Shown: positions 8,900-17,371 of the stretch, piece after piece
Position numbering within the stretch: the first letter of the stretch is position 1
Layout of the letters: each line of letters opens with the position of its first letter
Origin: JAFLCL01 sp039809495
GTDB taxonomy: Bacteria > Myxococcota_A > Polyangia > Polyangiales > Sandaracinaceae
Length of the DNA stretch: 64,000 nucleotides
Assembly: GCA_039809495.1 (NCBI GenBank)
Contig: JBDHVC010000013.1
Location: 27,416 to 91,415 of the forward strand
Reading direction: 5' to 3'
The notes under the pieces: model-generated
The model's database searches: none
Told to the model about the DNA's origin: nothing
The model's input: the letters and a program-made list of their open reading frames with translations, nothing else
Position numbers and translations under genes: made by a program

Positions 8900-8930
8900 T
8901 TGACAGCCGACCGAGCCGCCGTGGCATACT
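8900..8930 (+). promoter_or_regulatory. Candidate sigma70-type promoter for the kinase at 9008
   Basis: A perfect -35 TTGACA at 8900-8905 and CATACT at 8925-8930, separated by 19 bases, longer than ideal. The leader to the ATG at 9008 is about 70 bases, with a purine-rich AAAGGTAGG just before the start. Confidence 0.42.
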
Positions 8931-9007
8931 CGCTCAGGTCCGCGTGAGGGCGACACACGCTCGCGCTTCGTTCGTATCGGTCAGTTCGCATGCGTGAAAG
9001 GTAGGCC

Positions 9008-11230
9008 ATGAGCTCGGCGCCCGCCGGCAACCGCGTCTCCCAGCCGCCCCCGATCCCCGCGCGTCCCGGAGCGTCGCCTCCTCCCATCCCGCCCGAAGCC
9101 GGAGGTGCGAGCGAGGGCGACGCTCAGATGCCGAGGCGATTCGGCAAGTACACGCTGATCCGCAAGCTCGCCGTGGGTGGCATGGCGGAGCTCTTCCTGG
9201 CGCTCCAGCGCTCGGTGGCCGGCTTCGAGAAGCTGATCGTCGTCAAGCGGATCCTCCCGCACCTCGCGAAGGACCGCGCCTTCGTCGATCTGATCCTCCA
9301 AGAGGCGAAGATCTCGGCGACGCTGAACCACCCCAACATCTGCCACATCTACGACGTCGGCGAGGCGGAGGGGCAGTTCTACATCGCCATGGAGCACATC
9401 CACGGCGAGGATCTGCGGTCGATCGTCCGGCAGATGAAGAAGGTCCACGAGACGACCTTCCCGATCGAGCACGCCCTCGCCATCGTGATCGGCTGCTGCG
9501 CGGGGCTCGCCCACGCCCACGAGAAGACGACGCTCGCGGGCGAGCCGATGAACATCGTCCACCGCGACGTCTCGCCCCAGAACATCCTGCTCACCTTCAA
9601 CGGCGACGTGAAGCTCGTCGACTTCGGCATCGCGAAGGCGGGCCGCAGCTCGATGGAGGACACGGGCTCGGGCCAGCTCAAGGGCAAGGTCCCCTACATG
9701 AGCCCAGAGCAGGCGCAGGGGCTCCCGCTCGATGGGCGCAGCGACATCTTCTCGCTCGGCATCATCCTCTTCGAGCTCACGACGGGGCGCCGCCTCTTCC
9801 GTGGGCAGAACGAGATGGAGACGCTCCGGATGATCGTCGACGGCGAGTATCCGAAGCCGCGCGATCTGAACCCCGGGATCCCCGAGGCCCTCGAGCGGAT
9901 CATCCTCCGATCGCTCGCGAAGGATCCGGCCGAGCGCTACCAGAGCGCTCGCCAGATGCAGTCCGATCTCGAGGACTTCATCCGAGACGCGCAGCTCAAG
10001 GTGAGCCCCCTCTCGGTCGGCGAGTGGATGCAGCGCCTCTTCGCGGAGAAGCTCGCCCAACAGAAGCAGATGCTCGCGGAGGGGCGAGAGCTCGCCGAGG
10101 TCATCGCCGCGCAGGCGGCGGCCGAGGAAGAAGCCGCCGCGCGCGAGGCGACGATGTCGGGCGTCCGAGCGCGGCGCTCGAGCCGGCTCGCGTGGGCCGC
10201 CGCCGCCGTGATCGGCGTACTCGCCGTCGTCGCCGTCGTCGCGGCGCTCCTCTTGCGCGAGCAGCCCCAGGGCCCGCCCGTCGGGCCGGGTGTCATCATC
10301 GTCGAGAGCACACCGCCCGGAGCGGCCATCTCGATCGACGGCGCACGAAGACCCGAGCGCACCCCCGCCACCCTGCGCGAGCTGCCGCTGGCGCACTACG
10401 TCGTCCAGGTCTCGGCCGAGGGGTTCGTCCCGTCGTCGGAGGCGATCGATCTCACCGAGGCGGCGCCCGAGCACCGCGTCTCGCTCACGCTCGAGCGGCC
10501 CTCGGCGGCGACCCAGGCGATGGTCAACGTCACGACCACGCCCCCCGGGGCCGCGATCGTGATCGACGGCGCCGACACGGCGCACGTCACCCCCTTCCGC
10601 GTCGAGGGCCTCGATCCGAGCGTCGAGCACGTCGTCGCCGTCTCGCTCGCGGGCTGGGTCTCCGAGACGCGAACCGTCACGCTGCGCGCGGGTCAGGTCG
10701 AGGACCTCACCTTCGCGCTCGAGCGCACGCCGCTCGGCCCCGACGAGGCGCTGCTCGTCCTCACGACGGTCCCGCCCGACGCGCGCGTGCAGCTCGACTC
10801 GACCTGGTACGAGACAGGCAGCCCGTTCGAGATCCGCACGAGCGCGCTCACGCATCGGCTGCGCGTCATGCGCGAGGGGCGAAGGACCCAAGACCGCGAG
10901 CTGCGGCTCCCGGGCGGCCGGCGAACGGAGCTCGCGGTCGAGCTCGAGCGCGAGCGCGAGCGCGGCCCTGGTCCCGGCGCGAGCGGCGCGCAGACGTCGA
11001 ACCCGCCCGCGACGGCCTCGGGCCCCGGCGCGATCACGGTCGCGGCGACCCCTTGGTGCAACGTCTCGATCGACGGACGCCCCGTGGGCGAGACCCCGAT
11101 CGTCAACCACTCCGTCCCCTCGGGGCGGCACACGATCACCTGCACGAACCCCGAGCTGAACGTCTCGCGGACCCGCTCGGTCGACGTGCAACCCGGCGAG
11201 ACCGCGCGCGTTCGGATCGAGCTCCAGTGA
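9008..11230 (+). CDS. Eukaryotic-like Ser/Thr protein kinase with four PEGA domains
   Basis: 740 residues. A Pro-rich head is followed by a kinase domain at about 43-310 with LAVGGMAELFLAL, VVKRIL (catalytic Lys), HRDVSPQNIL, VDFGIAKAG and MSPEQAQG. The catalytic loop has Ser in place of the usual Lys (HRDVSPQN), a variant seen in many myxobacterial kinases. A transmembrane helix is near 395-418. Four PEGA-like beta repeats follow at roughly 428-490, 503-570, 578-645 and 673-740, three with PPGA or PPDA and two with ISIDG/VSIDG. PEGA domains are thought to bind cell-surface components, so the protein may sense the envelope. The gene is monocistronic or co-transcribed with the flippase-like gene 25 bases downstream. 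Confidence 0.93.
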   Translation: MSSAPAGNRVSQPPPIPARPGASPPPIPPEAGGASEGDAQMPRRFGKYTLIRKLAVGGMAELFLALQRSVAGFEKLIVVKRILPHLAKDRAFVDLILQEAKISATLNHPNICHIYDVGEAEGQFYIAMEHIHGEDLRSIVRQMKKVHETTFPIEHALAIVIGCCAGLAHAHEKTTLAGEPMNIVHRDVSPQNILLTFNGDVKLVDFGIAKAGRSSMEDTGSGQLKGKVPYMSPEQAQGLPLDGRSDIFSLGIILFELTTGRRLFRGQNEMETLRMIVDGEYPKPRDLNPGIPEALERIILRSLAKDPAERYQSARQMQSDLEDFIRDAQLKVSPLSVGEWMQRLFAEKLAQQKQMLAEGRELAEVIAAQAAAEEEAAAREATMSGVRARRSSRLAWAAAAVIGVLAVVAVVAALLLREQPQGPPVGPGVIIVESTPPGAAISIDGARRPERTPATLRELPLAHYVVQVSAEGFVPSSEAIDLTEAAPEHRVSLTLERPSAATQAMVNVTTTPPGAAIVIDGADTAHVTPFRVEGLDPSVEHVVAVSLAGWVSETRTVTLRAGQVEDLTFALERTPLGPDEALLVLTTVPPDARVQLDSTWYETGSPFEIRTSALTHRLRVMREGRRTQDRELRLPGGRRTELAVELERERERGPGPGASGAQTSNPPATASGPGAITVAATPWCNVSIDGRPVGETPIVNHSVPSGRHTITCTNPELNVSRTRSVDVQPGETARVRIELQ

Positions 11231-11255
11231 GCCGCGGCCGTCGAATGAACGACGC

Positions 11256-12308
11256 GTGACGACGAGGCCCACCGAGGACCACGACGCAGGAGAGAGCGGG
11301 CGCTCCGCGCGACGCCGCGCGGCGCTGTCGATCGCGCTGCGCGTCTCGCTGAGCCTCGCCGCGCTCGCGTGGGTGGCGTGGCGCGTCGACACCGGCGCCG
11401 TCCTCGCCGCGTTCGCTCGCGTCTCTCCGCTCGCGTTCACGGTCGCGTGCGTCTCGACCGCGCTCAACCTCGTGGTCGGGAGCGTCCGCTGGCGCATGCT
11501 GCTCGAGGCCTACGGCGCGCCGCGGCCGCCGGCGCTCGGCGTGCTCGTTCGGCTCAACTACATCGGCTTCTTCTACAACACCTGCCTGCCTGGGGGCGTC
11601 GGGGGCGACGTCGTCCGCGGCTACGCGTCCCGCGCCGCGTTCGGGGAGGCCGGCGTCACCGGAGCGGGCGCCGTGGTCCTCGTGGATCGCGTGCTCGGGC
11701 TCGTCGGGCTGCTCCTCGTCGTCGCGATCACGGCGAGCGTCTTCCCCCTCCCCGTGGCGGACACGAACCACGTGACCGCGATCTCGCTCCTCGGCGTCCT
11801 CGCGAGCGCGAGCGCGGTCGTCGCGATCGCGGCCGGTCGCGCGCTCGCCCCTCGGCTCCCCGGCAAGCTCCGCGAGCAGGCCGAGCGGCTGCCGACGATC
11901 GTTCGGCCTCGACCCTTCGTCGTCGCGATCCTGCTCTCGCTCGTGACGCAGTCGGTCGTCGCCTGGACCGGTCACGTGATCGTCGCCTCCCTCGCGCCGA
12001 GCGTAGCCCTCACCGACTCCCTCGTGATCGTCCCGCTCGCGATGGCGACCGCGTTTCTGCCCTTCTTGGTGGGAGGCACCGGCGCGCGTGAGGAGATCTT
12101 CCAGCGGCTCTACGCGCCGCTCGGCGTGCCTGGCTCGGACGCCGTCGCGGCGAGCCTCCTCGTCTGGGCCGCCCAGATCCTCGTCGCGCTCGTCGGAGGG
12201 TTGCTGAAGCTCCCCGAGGGACGCGCCCCGAGCGCGGCTGCACCGAGCGCGGCTGCACCGAGCGCGGCTGCACCGGGCGCCGCGGAGGACGACGCCTCCG
12301 AGCGCTAG
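11256..12308 (+). CDS. Lysylphosphatidylglycerol synthase-type integral membrane protein (UPF0104)
   Basis: 350 residues, GTG start, about eight hydrophobic segments. The signature region is YIGFFYNTCLPGGVGGDVVR near residue 105, the strongly conserved core of the MprF-flippase/YbhN-like family; PFLVGGTGAREE near 265 is a second family element. The C-terminal lysyl-transferase domain of full MprF is absent, so this is the stand-alone membrane part, probably a lipid flippase-like protein. The last 35 residues are a low-complexity APSAA repeat. The end overlaps the convergent kinase gene by 4 bases. Confidence 0.85.
   Translation: MTTRPTEDHDAGESGRSARRRAALSIALRVSLSLAALAWVAWRVDTGAVLAAFARVSPLAFTVACVSTALNLVVGSVRWRMLLEAYGAPRPPALGVLVRLNYIGFFYNTCLPGGVGGDVVRGYASRAAFGEAGVTGAGAVVLVDRVLGLVGLLLVVAITASVFPLPVADTNHVTAISLLGVLASASAVVAIAAGRALAPRLPGKLREQAERLPTIVRPRPFVVAILLSLVTQSVVAWTGHVIVASLAPSVALTDSLVIVPLAMATAFLPFLVGGTGAREEIFQRLYAPLGVPGSDAVAASLLVWAAQILVALVGGLLKLPEGRAPSAAAPSAAAPSAAAPGAAEDDASER
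12228..12272 (+). repeat. 15-bp tandem repeat, three perfect copies
   Basis: Three perfect copies of CCGAGCGCGGCTGCA, in frame, encode the APSAAAPSAA tail of the upstream membrane protein. Copy-number change would alter only the tail length. Confidence 0.9.
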
Positions 12309-13582
12309 CCGAGCAGCGTTTTCGCCCAGAGGGCCGCGGCGACGAGGAGGCTCAGCACGAAGAGCACCGCGCAGCCGATCCCGAGCCAGAGCCCCCAGCG
12401 AGGCGCCTGGGCTCCCGGGATCGTCGCGACGATGGGCGCTCCATCACCGCCGGGCCCCGCGCTCGTCGGCTGCGCTTGCGCCGGAGCGCCGCTCGACGGC
12501 GGGGTCGGCGCCGGCGCCCCGAACGCGCGCGCCGGCCGCGGCGTCGCGGCGGCGAGGGCGGCGTCGATCTCGGCTCGAGGCCGCGCAGCCCACGCCTCGA
12601 TCGTCTCGCGCCCGAGCGGCGCCCCGGGCACGATCAGGCCGAGCGCGCCGAGGACGTCGGCGGCGAAGGCGAGCGCGTCCGCGTGACGAGCGCCCTTCTC
12701 CTTGGCGAGCCCCGCGTCGATCACGTCGTCGAGCGAGGCGGGGAGGCCCTGGCGCACGCTCGCGAGGGGCGCGGGCGACTCCTTCATGATCTTCATGAGG
12801 ATCTGCGCGACGGCCGCCCCGTCGAACGCGATCCGGCCCGTCAGCATCTCGTAGGTGATCGCGGCGAGCGCGAAGACGTCCGTGCGGTTGTCCACGTCCG
12901 CCTTCCCCATCGCCTGCTCGGGCGACATGTAGTACGGCGAGCCGAGCGTGGTGCCGAAGGCCGTCAGCTTCGGCCCGGTCTCCATCTGGAGCTTCACGGA
13001 TCCGAAGTCGAGGATGCGCACGTCGTCGCCCTCCGGGGTCGAGACGAGGAAGAGGTTGTCCGGCTTGAGATCGCGGTGGACGACGCCGATCGCGTGCGCG
13101 TCGGTCAGGCCGAGCGCCACCTGCGCGAGGATGCGAACGACGCGCGCGAGCGGCTGCGCGCCCTCGCGACGCAAGAGCGCGCCGAGCTCTTCCCCCTCGA
13201 GGTACTCCATCGTCAGGTAGAACGAGCCGTCGCCGGTGCCGCCGAAGTCGATGACCCGAACGACGTGGCGGGAGTCGATCTCCTGGGCCGTCTCGTACTC
13301 GCGCTTGAAGCGCTCGACGGCGACGCGATCGCGCGCGACGTCCGCGTGCAAGACCTTGATCGCGACCTTCTGGCGGGTCGTGACGTGTCGCCCCTCGTAG
13401 ACCCGGCCCATCGCGCCGTCCGCGACGCGCATCACGACGACGTACTCGCCGAAGCGCTGGCCGAGCCGTGGGTCGGCCTCCTCCCCGGCCTCGGGGACGT
13501 GGATCGTCACGGTGCCGTCGTGGCCGCAGAACGCGATCGATTCTTCGTAGAGGGTCCCGCAGCTCGGGCAACGACGGCTCAC
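12305..13582 (-). CDS. Eukaryotic-like Ser/Thr protein kinase, zinc-ribbon and tail-anchored
   Basis: 425 residues from the GTG at 13582, which gives an N-terminus (SRRCPSCGTLYEE) matching the zinc-ribbon start of the kinase at 7209. The kinase domain is near 40-300: a weak Gly loop (VADGAMGRVYEG), VAIKVL, HRDLKPDNLF, LDFGSVKL and GSPYYMSPEQ. A Pro/Ala-rich linker leads to a single C-terminal transmembrane helix (LGIGCAVLFVLSLLVAAALW), so the kinase faces the cytoplasm with almost nothing outside. The Gly loop lacks two of its three glycines, so activity is less certain. An alternative TTG start at 13618 coincides with a -35 box and is not favoured. Confidence 0.92.
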   Translation of the reverse strand: MSRRCPSCGTLYEESIAFCGHDGTVTIHVPEAGEEADPRLGQRFGEYVVVMRVADGAMGRVYEGRHVTTRQKVAIKVLHADVARDRVAVERFKREYETAQEIDSRHVVRVIDFGGTGDGSFYLTMEYLEGEELGALLRREGAQPLARVVRILAQVALGLTDAHAIGVVHRDLKPDNLFLVSTPEGDDVRILDFGSVKLQMETGPKLTAFGTTLGSPYYMSPEQAMGKADVDNRTDVFALAAITYEMLTGRIAFDGAAVAQILMKIMKESPAPLASVRQGLPASLDDVIDAGLAKEKGARHADALAFAADVLGALGLIVPGAPLGRETIEAWAARPRAEIDAALAAATPRPARAFGAPAPTPPSSGAPAQAQPTSAGPGGDGAPIVATIPGAQAPRWGLWLGIGCAVLFVLSLLVAAALWAKTLLG

Positions 13583-13589
13583 GCGGAGG

Positions 13590-13618
13590 ATGCTATCTGG
13601 CTCGACGAGGCGCTTCAA
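13590..13618 (-). promoter_or_regulatory. Candidate leaderless promoter of the kinase at 13582
   Basis: On the minus strand: TTGAAG (13618-13613), a 17-base spacer, TAGCAT (13595-13590), then 7 bases to the GTG start at 13582. Both boxes and spacing fit sigma70 and imply a transcript starting at the start codon. Confidence 0.5.
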
Positions 13619-13654
13619 CGACGCCGCAGGGCGCGCGCGGCCGCCACCGCTCGC

Positions 13655-14320
13655 TCAGCGGCCCGGGCGCCGCGACCAGCGCCCCTCGCGCGCGTCGTGC
13701 ACGAGGACCGTCTCCTCGCCCGACGGCATGCGGACGAGGAAGCAGACCGCGTCGTCCGCCGCGTCCTCCACCCAGCGCCCCATCACCGCGGCGAGCTCGT
13801 GACGGGCCCCGGACTCCACGAACGCGCTCGGGGCGTAGCCCCAGCCCACCGCGGGACGAAGCTCGACGAGCAGCGCCTCTTGGACCGGCTCCCAGGGAGG
13901 CGGGGCGATCCCACCCTCGACCCGAAGCTCGCGCACCGCGGCGCCGAGAGCCTGCCCGATGAGCGCGAGCGGCGCGGGCGGATCGCAGAGGAGCACGAGC
14001 GTGTACTCGTCGCTCACCCTTCGGACGATGATCTCCCGCGACTCCGCGACCACGTGATAGGAGAAGGGCACCCCGAAGGCGCGCTTGCCGTGCTCGACGA
14101 GCGCGTGCGTGAGCACGTGGAGCTGCGCGCCCGCGATCTTGGCGTCGAAGATGCCGATCCTCGCCGAGTAGTCGACGCACTCCCCCTCCTCGTCGACGAA
14201 GATCGCGACCTCGACCTCCGGGATCGACGCGGTCAGCTCGCGCAGGATCGGCGTGAAGCCGGTCTCGGCCATGTCGCGCGGGGTCTCGGCTCGAAGCGGG
14301 GGCGCCTTGTCGAGCGTCAT
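13655..14320 (-). CDS. Roadblock/LC7 domain protein
   Basis: 221 residues. Residues ~22-125 fit the roadblock/LC7 fold: FTPILRELTASIPEVEVAIF, then a DEEGECVDY strand and helix-strand pattern ending in TLVLLCDP. In bacteria this fold is found in MglB-type GAP partners of small Ras-like GTPases and other regulators of polarity and motility. No GTPase gene is adjacent here, so the partner is unknown. The C-terminal ~90 residues (GWGYAPSAFVESGARHELAAV) match nothing I recognise. The start ATG overlaps the stop of the upstream parvulin-like gene as ATGA, implying coupled translation. Confidence 0.65.
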   Translation of the reverse strand: MTLDKAPPLRAETPRDMAETGFTPILRELTASIPEVEVAIFVDEEGECVDYSARIGIFDAKIAGAQLHVLTHALVEHGKRAFGVPFSYHVVAESREIIVRRVSDEYTLVLLCDPPAPLALIGQALGAAVRELRVEGGIAPPPWEPVQEALLVELRPAVGWGYAPSAFVESGARHELAAVMGRWVEDAADDAVCFLVRMPSGEETVLVHDAREGRWSRRPGR

Positions 14321-15297
14321 CGGGCCCGCTCCGCGGCGGCGCCCTCGTCGCCGAGCGGCGCGCTCAGCGCGATCGAGGCCGCGCGCTCGTCGATCTCGAC
14401 CGACGTCCGGGCGCGGAGCGCGCTCGCGAGCGCGTCGAGCGCCGCGAGCCGACGCTCGTTCGCGAGCTGGCGTCGGATCGCGGGCTCCCACTCGCTCCGC
14501 GGGATCGTCGACGCGGGGACGATCTCGTCGAGCACGACGACGTGGACGCCGAACCTCGTCCGAACGACGGACGGAAGGACGCCGGGCGCGGTCGCCGCGA
14601 AGAGCGCGTCGGCGAAGGGCGCGTCGAGCTCGGGGCGGCTCATCGGCGGGAGGTGCTCGACGCGGACGTCGAAGGCGCCCCGCCGACCGCCGAGCTCGTC
14701 CGCGCGAAGCGAGGGATCGGCGCTCGCGACGATCGCCGCTCGGAGCTCGTTCGCCAAGCGCGTCGCCGCGTCGAGCTGCGCGGGATCGGCGTCGGGGGCG
14801 AGCGGCACGAGGAGGTGGGTCGCGCGACGCGTCTCGGGCACCTGGAGGCGATCCTGGATCTCGACGCGCCGCGCCTCGACGTCCGCGCTCGAGATCCCCT
14901 CGGGCGTGTTGGGGGCCTCGATCCGCTCGCGCAGGAGCGCGCGCACCGCGGCGCGCCGCGCGGCGGCGCGCGCCTCGGCGTCCTCGCCGAGCGACGCACG
15001 AGCCGCGAGGGCCCCGAGCACCTGCTCCTCCTCGAGGCGACGAAGCGCGAGCGCCGGCTCGAGCCCCGCCTCCCGCGCGGCCGCCTCCACCTCGGCGATC
15101 GTGATGGGCACGCCGTCGAGCGTCGCGACGACGTCGCCGCCGACGTGCGCCGCCTCGCGCGGCCGCGCGACCGCGTGAGCGCGCCCCGCGTCGGATCCCG
15201 CGCCCGCGCGGCCCTCGGGCGCGCCGCAGCCACCGAGCGTCATCAGCGCCGCGAGGACCCCGATGCCGATCGAGCCGAGGCGAGCCGCGCGCACCAT
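14317..15297 (-). CDS. Periplasmic parvulin/SurA-like lipoprotein
   Basis: 326 residues with a lipoprotein signal (ALMTLGGC, Cys at ~24). A SurA-type N-terminal chaperone region (ATLDGVPITIAEVEAAAREAG, followed by long helices) leads to a parvulin-like segment from ~165: ATHLLVPLA, DPAQLDAATRLANELRAAIV and FGVHVVVLDEIVP, matching the usual order of peptidyl-prolyl isomerase motifs. It probably helps folding of outer-membrane or secreted proteins. Lies between a 57-residue membrane protein (4-base gap) and the roadblock gene (4-base overlap). Confidence 0.78.
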   Translation of the reverse strand: MVRAARLGSIGIGVLAALMTLGGCGAPEGRAGAGSDAGRAHAVARPREAAHVGGDVVATLDGVPITIAEVEAAAREAGLEPALALRRLEEEQVLGALAARASLGEDAEARAAARRAAVRALLRERIEAPNTPEGISSADVEARRVEIQDRLQVPETRRATHLLVPLAPDADPAQLDAATRLANELRAAIVASADPSLRADELGGRRGAFDVRVEHLPPMSRPELDAPFADALFAATAPGVLPSVVRTRFGVHVVVLDEIVPASTIPRSEWEPAIRRQLANERRLAALDALASALRARTSVEIDERAASIALSAPLGDEGAAAERAR

Positions 15298-15301
15298 CGG
15301 C

Positions 15302-15475
15302 TCACTCCCCCACGGTCGGGCGCAAGAGATCCACGGACCCGCGGAGCGTCGCCACGCCGGCGAAGAGCACGAGCGCGGCGCCGACGTAGTCGCGCATCGC
15401 CACCTCGTACACGCCCACGCCGAGCCCCACGAGGGACGCGACGACGAGCACCAATCCGACGATGTCCTTCCACAC
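15302..15475 (-). CDS. Small two-helix membrane protein
   Basis: 57 residues from a GTG start at 15475, with two hydrophobic segments (IVGLVLVVASLVGLGVGVY and VGAALVLFAGVATL) and short polar ends. TATCCT lies 10 bases before the GTG, suggesting a leaderless transcript. It ends 4 bases before the parvulin-like lipoprotein and is likely the first gene of that operon. Function unknown. Confidence 0.6.
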   Translation of the reverse strand: MWKDIVGLVLVVASLVGLGVGVYEVAMRDYVGAALVLFAGVATLRGSVDLLRPTVGE

Positions 15476-15515
15476 GATCAGGGCGAGGATAGCAAAGCCG
15501 CGATCGCGATCGCCG

Positions 15516-15965
15516 CTACATCTCGCTCCCCGGCGTGGGCTCGCGCAGGACGAACTCACCGCGACCTCGGTTCTCGATCGTGATCACGACGCGCCCGTCC
15601 TCGATCGCGGCGCGCCACGGGAACCCTCGCTCGATCTCCGCCGCCTCGAGAGGATAGCGGCCGAGCTCGTTCGGCGACGCGGTGCCTCGCTCGACGAGCC
15701 AGCGATGCTCCTCGACCTCGTCGATGCACCGCCGGCTCTCCTCGCGGACCCGGACGCCGGCGGCCACGGCGCGTGTCTCGACGAGCGCGTACGGGCACCG
15801 CTCCTCGTCGTGCGCGAGGGCGTAGTGCGCGATGAAGTACATGATGTAGAGGGCGAAGAGCGCAGGCGCCACGCCGAGGACGACGAGGATCGGCCACCAC
15901 CAACGACGCCGGGGCTCGCGCGTGGGCGGCGTCGAGTCGTTCGCGGGTGGGCGTTCGCGCATCAT
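15516..15965 (-). CDS. Hypothetical single-pass membrane protein
   Basis: 149 residues (ATG at 15965 or 15962). A charged Pro-rich N-terminus is followed by one membrane helix (WWWPILVVLGVAPALFALYI, ~22-45) and an ~100-residue domain with two cysteines (ERCPY and SRRCID). The domain ends in a beta-rich segment (GRVVITIENRGRGEFVL). It begins 8 bases after the trmFO stop, so it belongs to that operon. No family recognised. Confidence 0.7.
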   Translation of the reverse strand: MMRERPPANDSTPPTREPRRRWWWPILVVLGVAPALFALYIMYFIAHYALAHDEERCPYALVETRAVAAGVRVREESRRCIDEVEEHRWLVERGTASPNELGRYPLEAAEIERGFPWRAAIEDGRVVITIENRGRGEFVLREPTPGSEM

Positions 15966-15973
15966 CGTCTCCC

Positions 15974-17371
15974 TCACGTCGCGTCGGTCGCCGCCTCGGA
16001 GGCGTCGTCGAGCTCGAGGCGCGTGCGCGCGGTCTCGAGCCGGCCCGCGCCGCTCTCCTCGAGCCAGGGCGCGAGCGCCTCGAGCGCGCGACGGGCGATC
16101 ACCGCGTAGCGGGCGCGCTTCTGGAGCTTCGGCGAGCAGCCCTCGAGCGGCGGGAACATGCTGAACATCACGTTCGAGGGCTGATAGCGATCCACCTTCG
16201 CGCGGAGGTGCGCGTAGAGCGAGCCGAGCGCCGTCTCGCGCGGCGGGAGCGCGCCCACGAAGCTCGTCTCGCCGAGCAGCGAGCGCGCCAGCGCGACGCC
16301 GACGACGAGCCCGCTCGCCGCGCTCTCCACGTAGCCCTCCACGCCCGCGAGCTGGCCGGCGAGGTGCACGCCCTCTGCGCCGACGATCGCGAGATCGTCG
16401 GCGAGCGCGCGCGGCGCCTCGACGAAGGTGTTGCGATGGACGCTCCCGTAGCGGAGGAATTCGACGCTCTCGAGCCCCGGGATCATGGAGAGGACGCGCT
16501 TCTGCTCGGGCCACATCATCCGCGTCTGGAAGCCGACGAGGTTGTACGCGGTCCGCTCGACGTCCTCGGGGCGGAGCTGGACCACGGCGTAGGGCCACCG
16601 CCCCGTGCGCGGGTCCGTGAGGCCCACGGGGCGCATCGGCCCGAACGCGAGCGTGCGCTCGCCGCGCTCGGCCATCACCTCGATGGGCAGGCAGCCCTCG
16701 AAGTACCTCGGCTCCTCGAACGCGCGCGGCGGGACCTTCTCGGCCGCGAGCAGCGCCGCGACGAAGGCCTCGTACTCCGAGCGGGTGAGCGGGCAGTTGA
16801 GGTAGGCGTCGTCGCCGCCCTTGTCGTTGCGGCTCGCGCGAAACGTCTTCGACTCGTCGATCGACGCCGCGCTCACGACGGGCGCGATGGCGTCGTAGTA
16901 CGCGAGGTGCTCCGCCCCGACGAGCTCCGCGATGGCGCTCGCGAGCGCGTCGCTCGTGAGCGGCCCGGTCGCGATCACGATCGGGCGCTCGGCGGGGATG
17001 GACGTGACCTCCCGGCGCTCGATCCGGATCCGCGGGTGCGCCTCGAGGCGCTCGGTCAAGAGCCTCGAGAAGCGCTCGCGATCGACCGCGAACGCGCCCC
17101 CCGCCGGCACGCGCGTGTGCTCGCCCACGTCCATGACGAGCGAGCCCGCGCGCCGCATCTCCTCCTTGAGGAGCCCGACCGCGTTCGTCAGCGCGTCGCC
17201 GCGGAACGAATTCGAGCAGACGAGCTCCGCGAGGTGATCGCCGACCTGCGCGGGCGTGCGCTTCGTCGGCTTCTGCTCGACGAGGCGCACGCGCACGCCT
17301 CGCTCGGCGAGCTGAAACGCGCACTCGGAGCCCGCGAGCCCGCCGCCGACGACGAGGACCTCGGCGCTCAT
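15974..17371 (-). CDS. trmFO: Folate/FAD-dependent tRNA (uracil-54-C5) methyltransferase TrmFO
   Basis: 465 residues. The FAD-binding VVGGGLAGSECAFQLAERG is at the N-terminus, followed by ELVCSNSFRGD, HTRVPAGGAFAVDRERFS, AYYDAIAPVVSAASID, YLNCPLTRSEYEAF, EGCLPIEVMAERGE and GQLAGVEGYVESAASG, all family hallmarks. The enzyme makes ribothymidine at position 54 of tRNA using methylenetetrahydrofolate, replacing the SAM-dependent TrmA. Its ATG overlaps the stop of the upstream lipoprotein gene as ATGA. Confidence 0.96.
   Translation of the reverse strand: MSAEVLVVGGGLAGSECAFQLAERGVRVRLVEQKPTKRTPAQVGDHLAELVCSNSFRGDALTNAVGLLKEEMRRAGSLVMDVGEHTRVPAGGAFAVDRERFSRLLTERLEAHPRIRIERREVTSIPAERPIVIATGPLTSDALASAIAELVGAEHLAYYDAIAPVVSAASIDESKTFRASRNDKGGDDAYLNCPLTRSEYEAFVAALLAAEKVPPRAFEEPRYFEGCLPIEVMAERGERTLAFGPMRPVGLTDPRTGRWPYAVVQLRPEDVERTAYNLVGFQTRMMWPEQKRVLSMIPGLESVEFLRYGSVHRNTFVEAPRALADDLAIVGAEGVHLAGQLAGVEGYVESAASGLVVGVALARSLLGETSFVGALPPRETALGSLYAHLRAKVDRYQPSNVMFSMFPPLEGCSPKLQKRARYAVIARRALEALAPWLEESGAGRLETARTRLELDDASEAATDAT

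Noticed and set aside
13583..13618. TTG at 13618 as the start of the tail-anchored kinase
   Set aside because: TTGAAG there fits a -35 box with TAGCAT 17 bases downstream, and the GTG at 13582 gives an N-terminus matching the related kinase at 7209.
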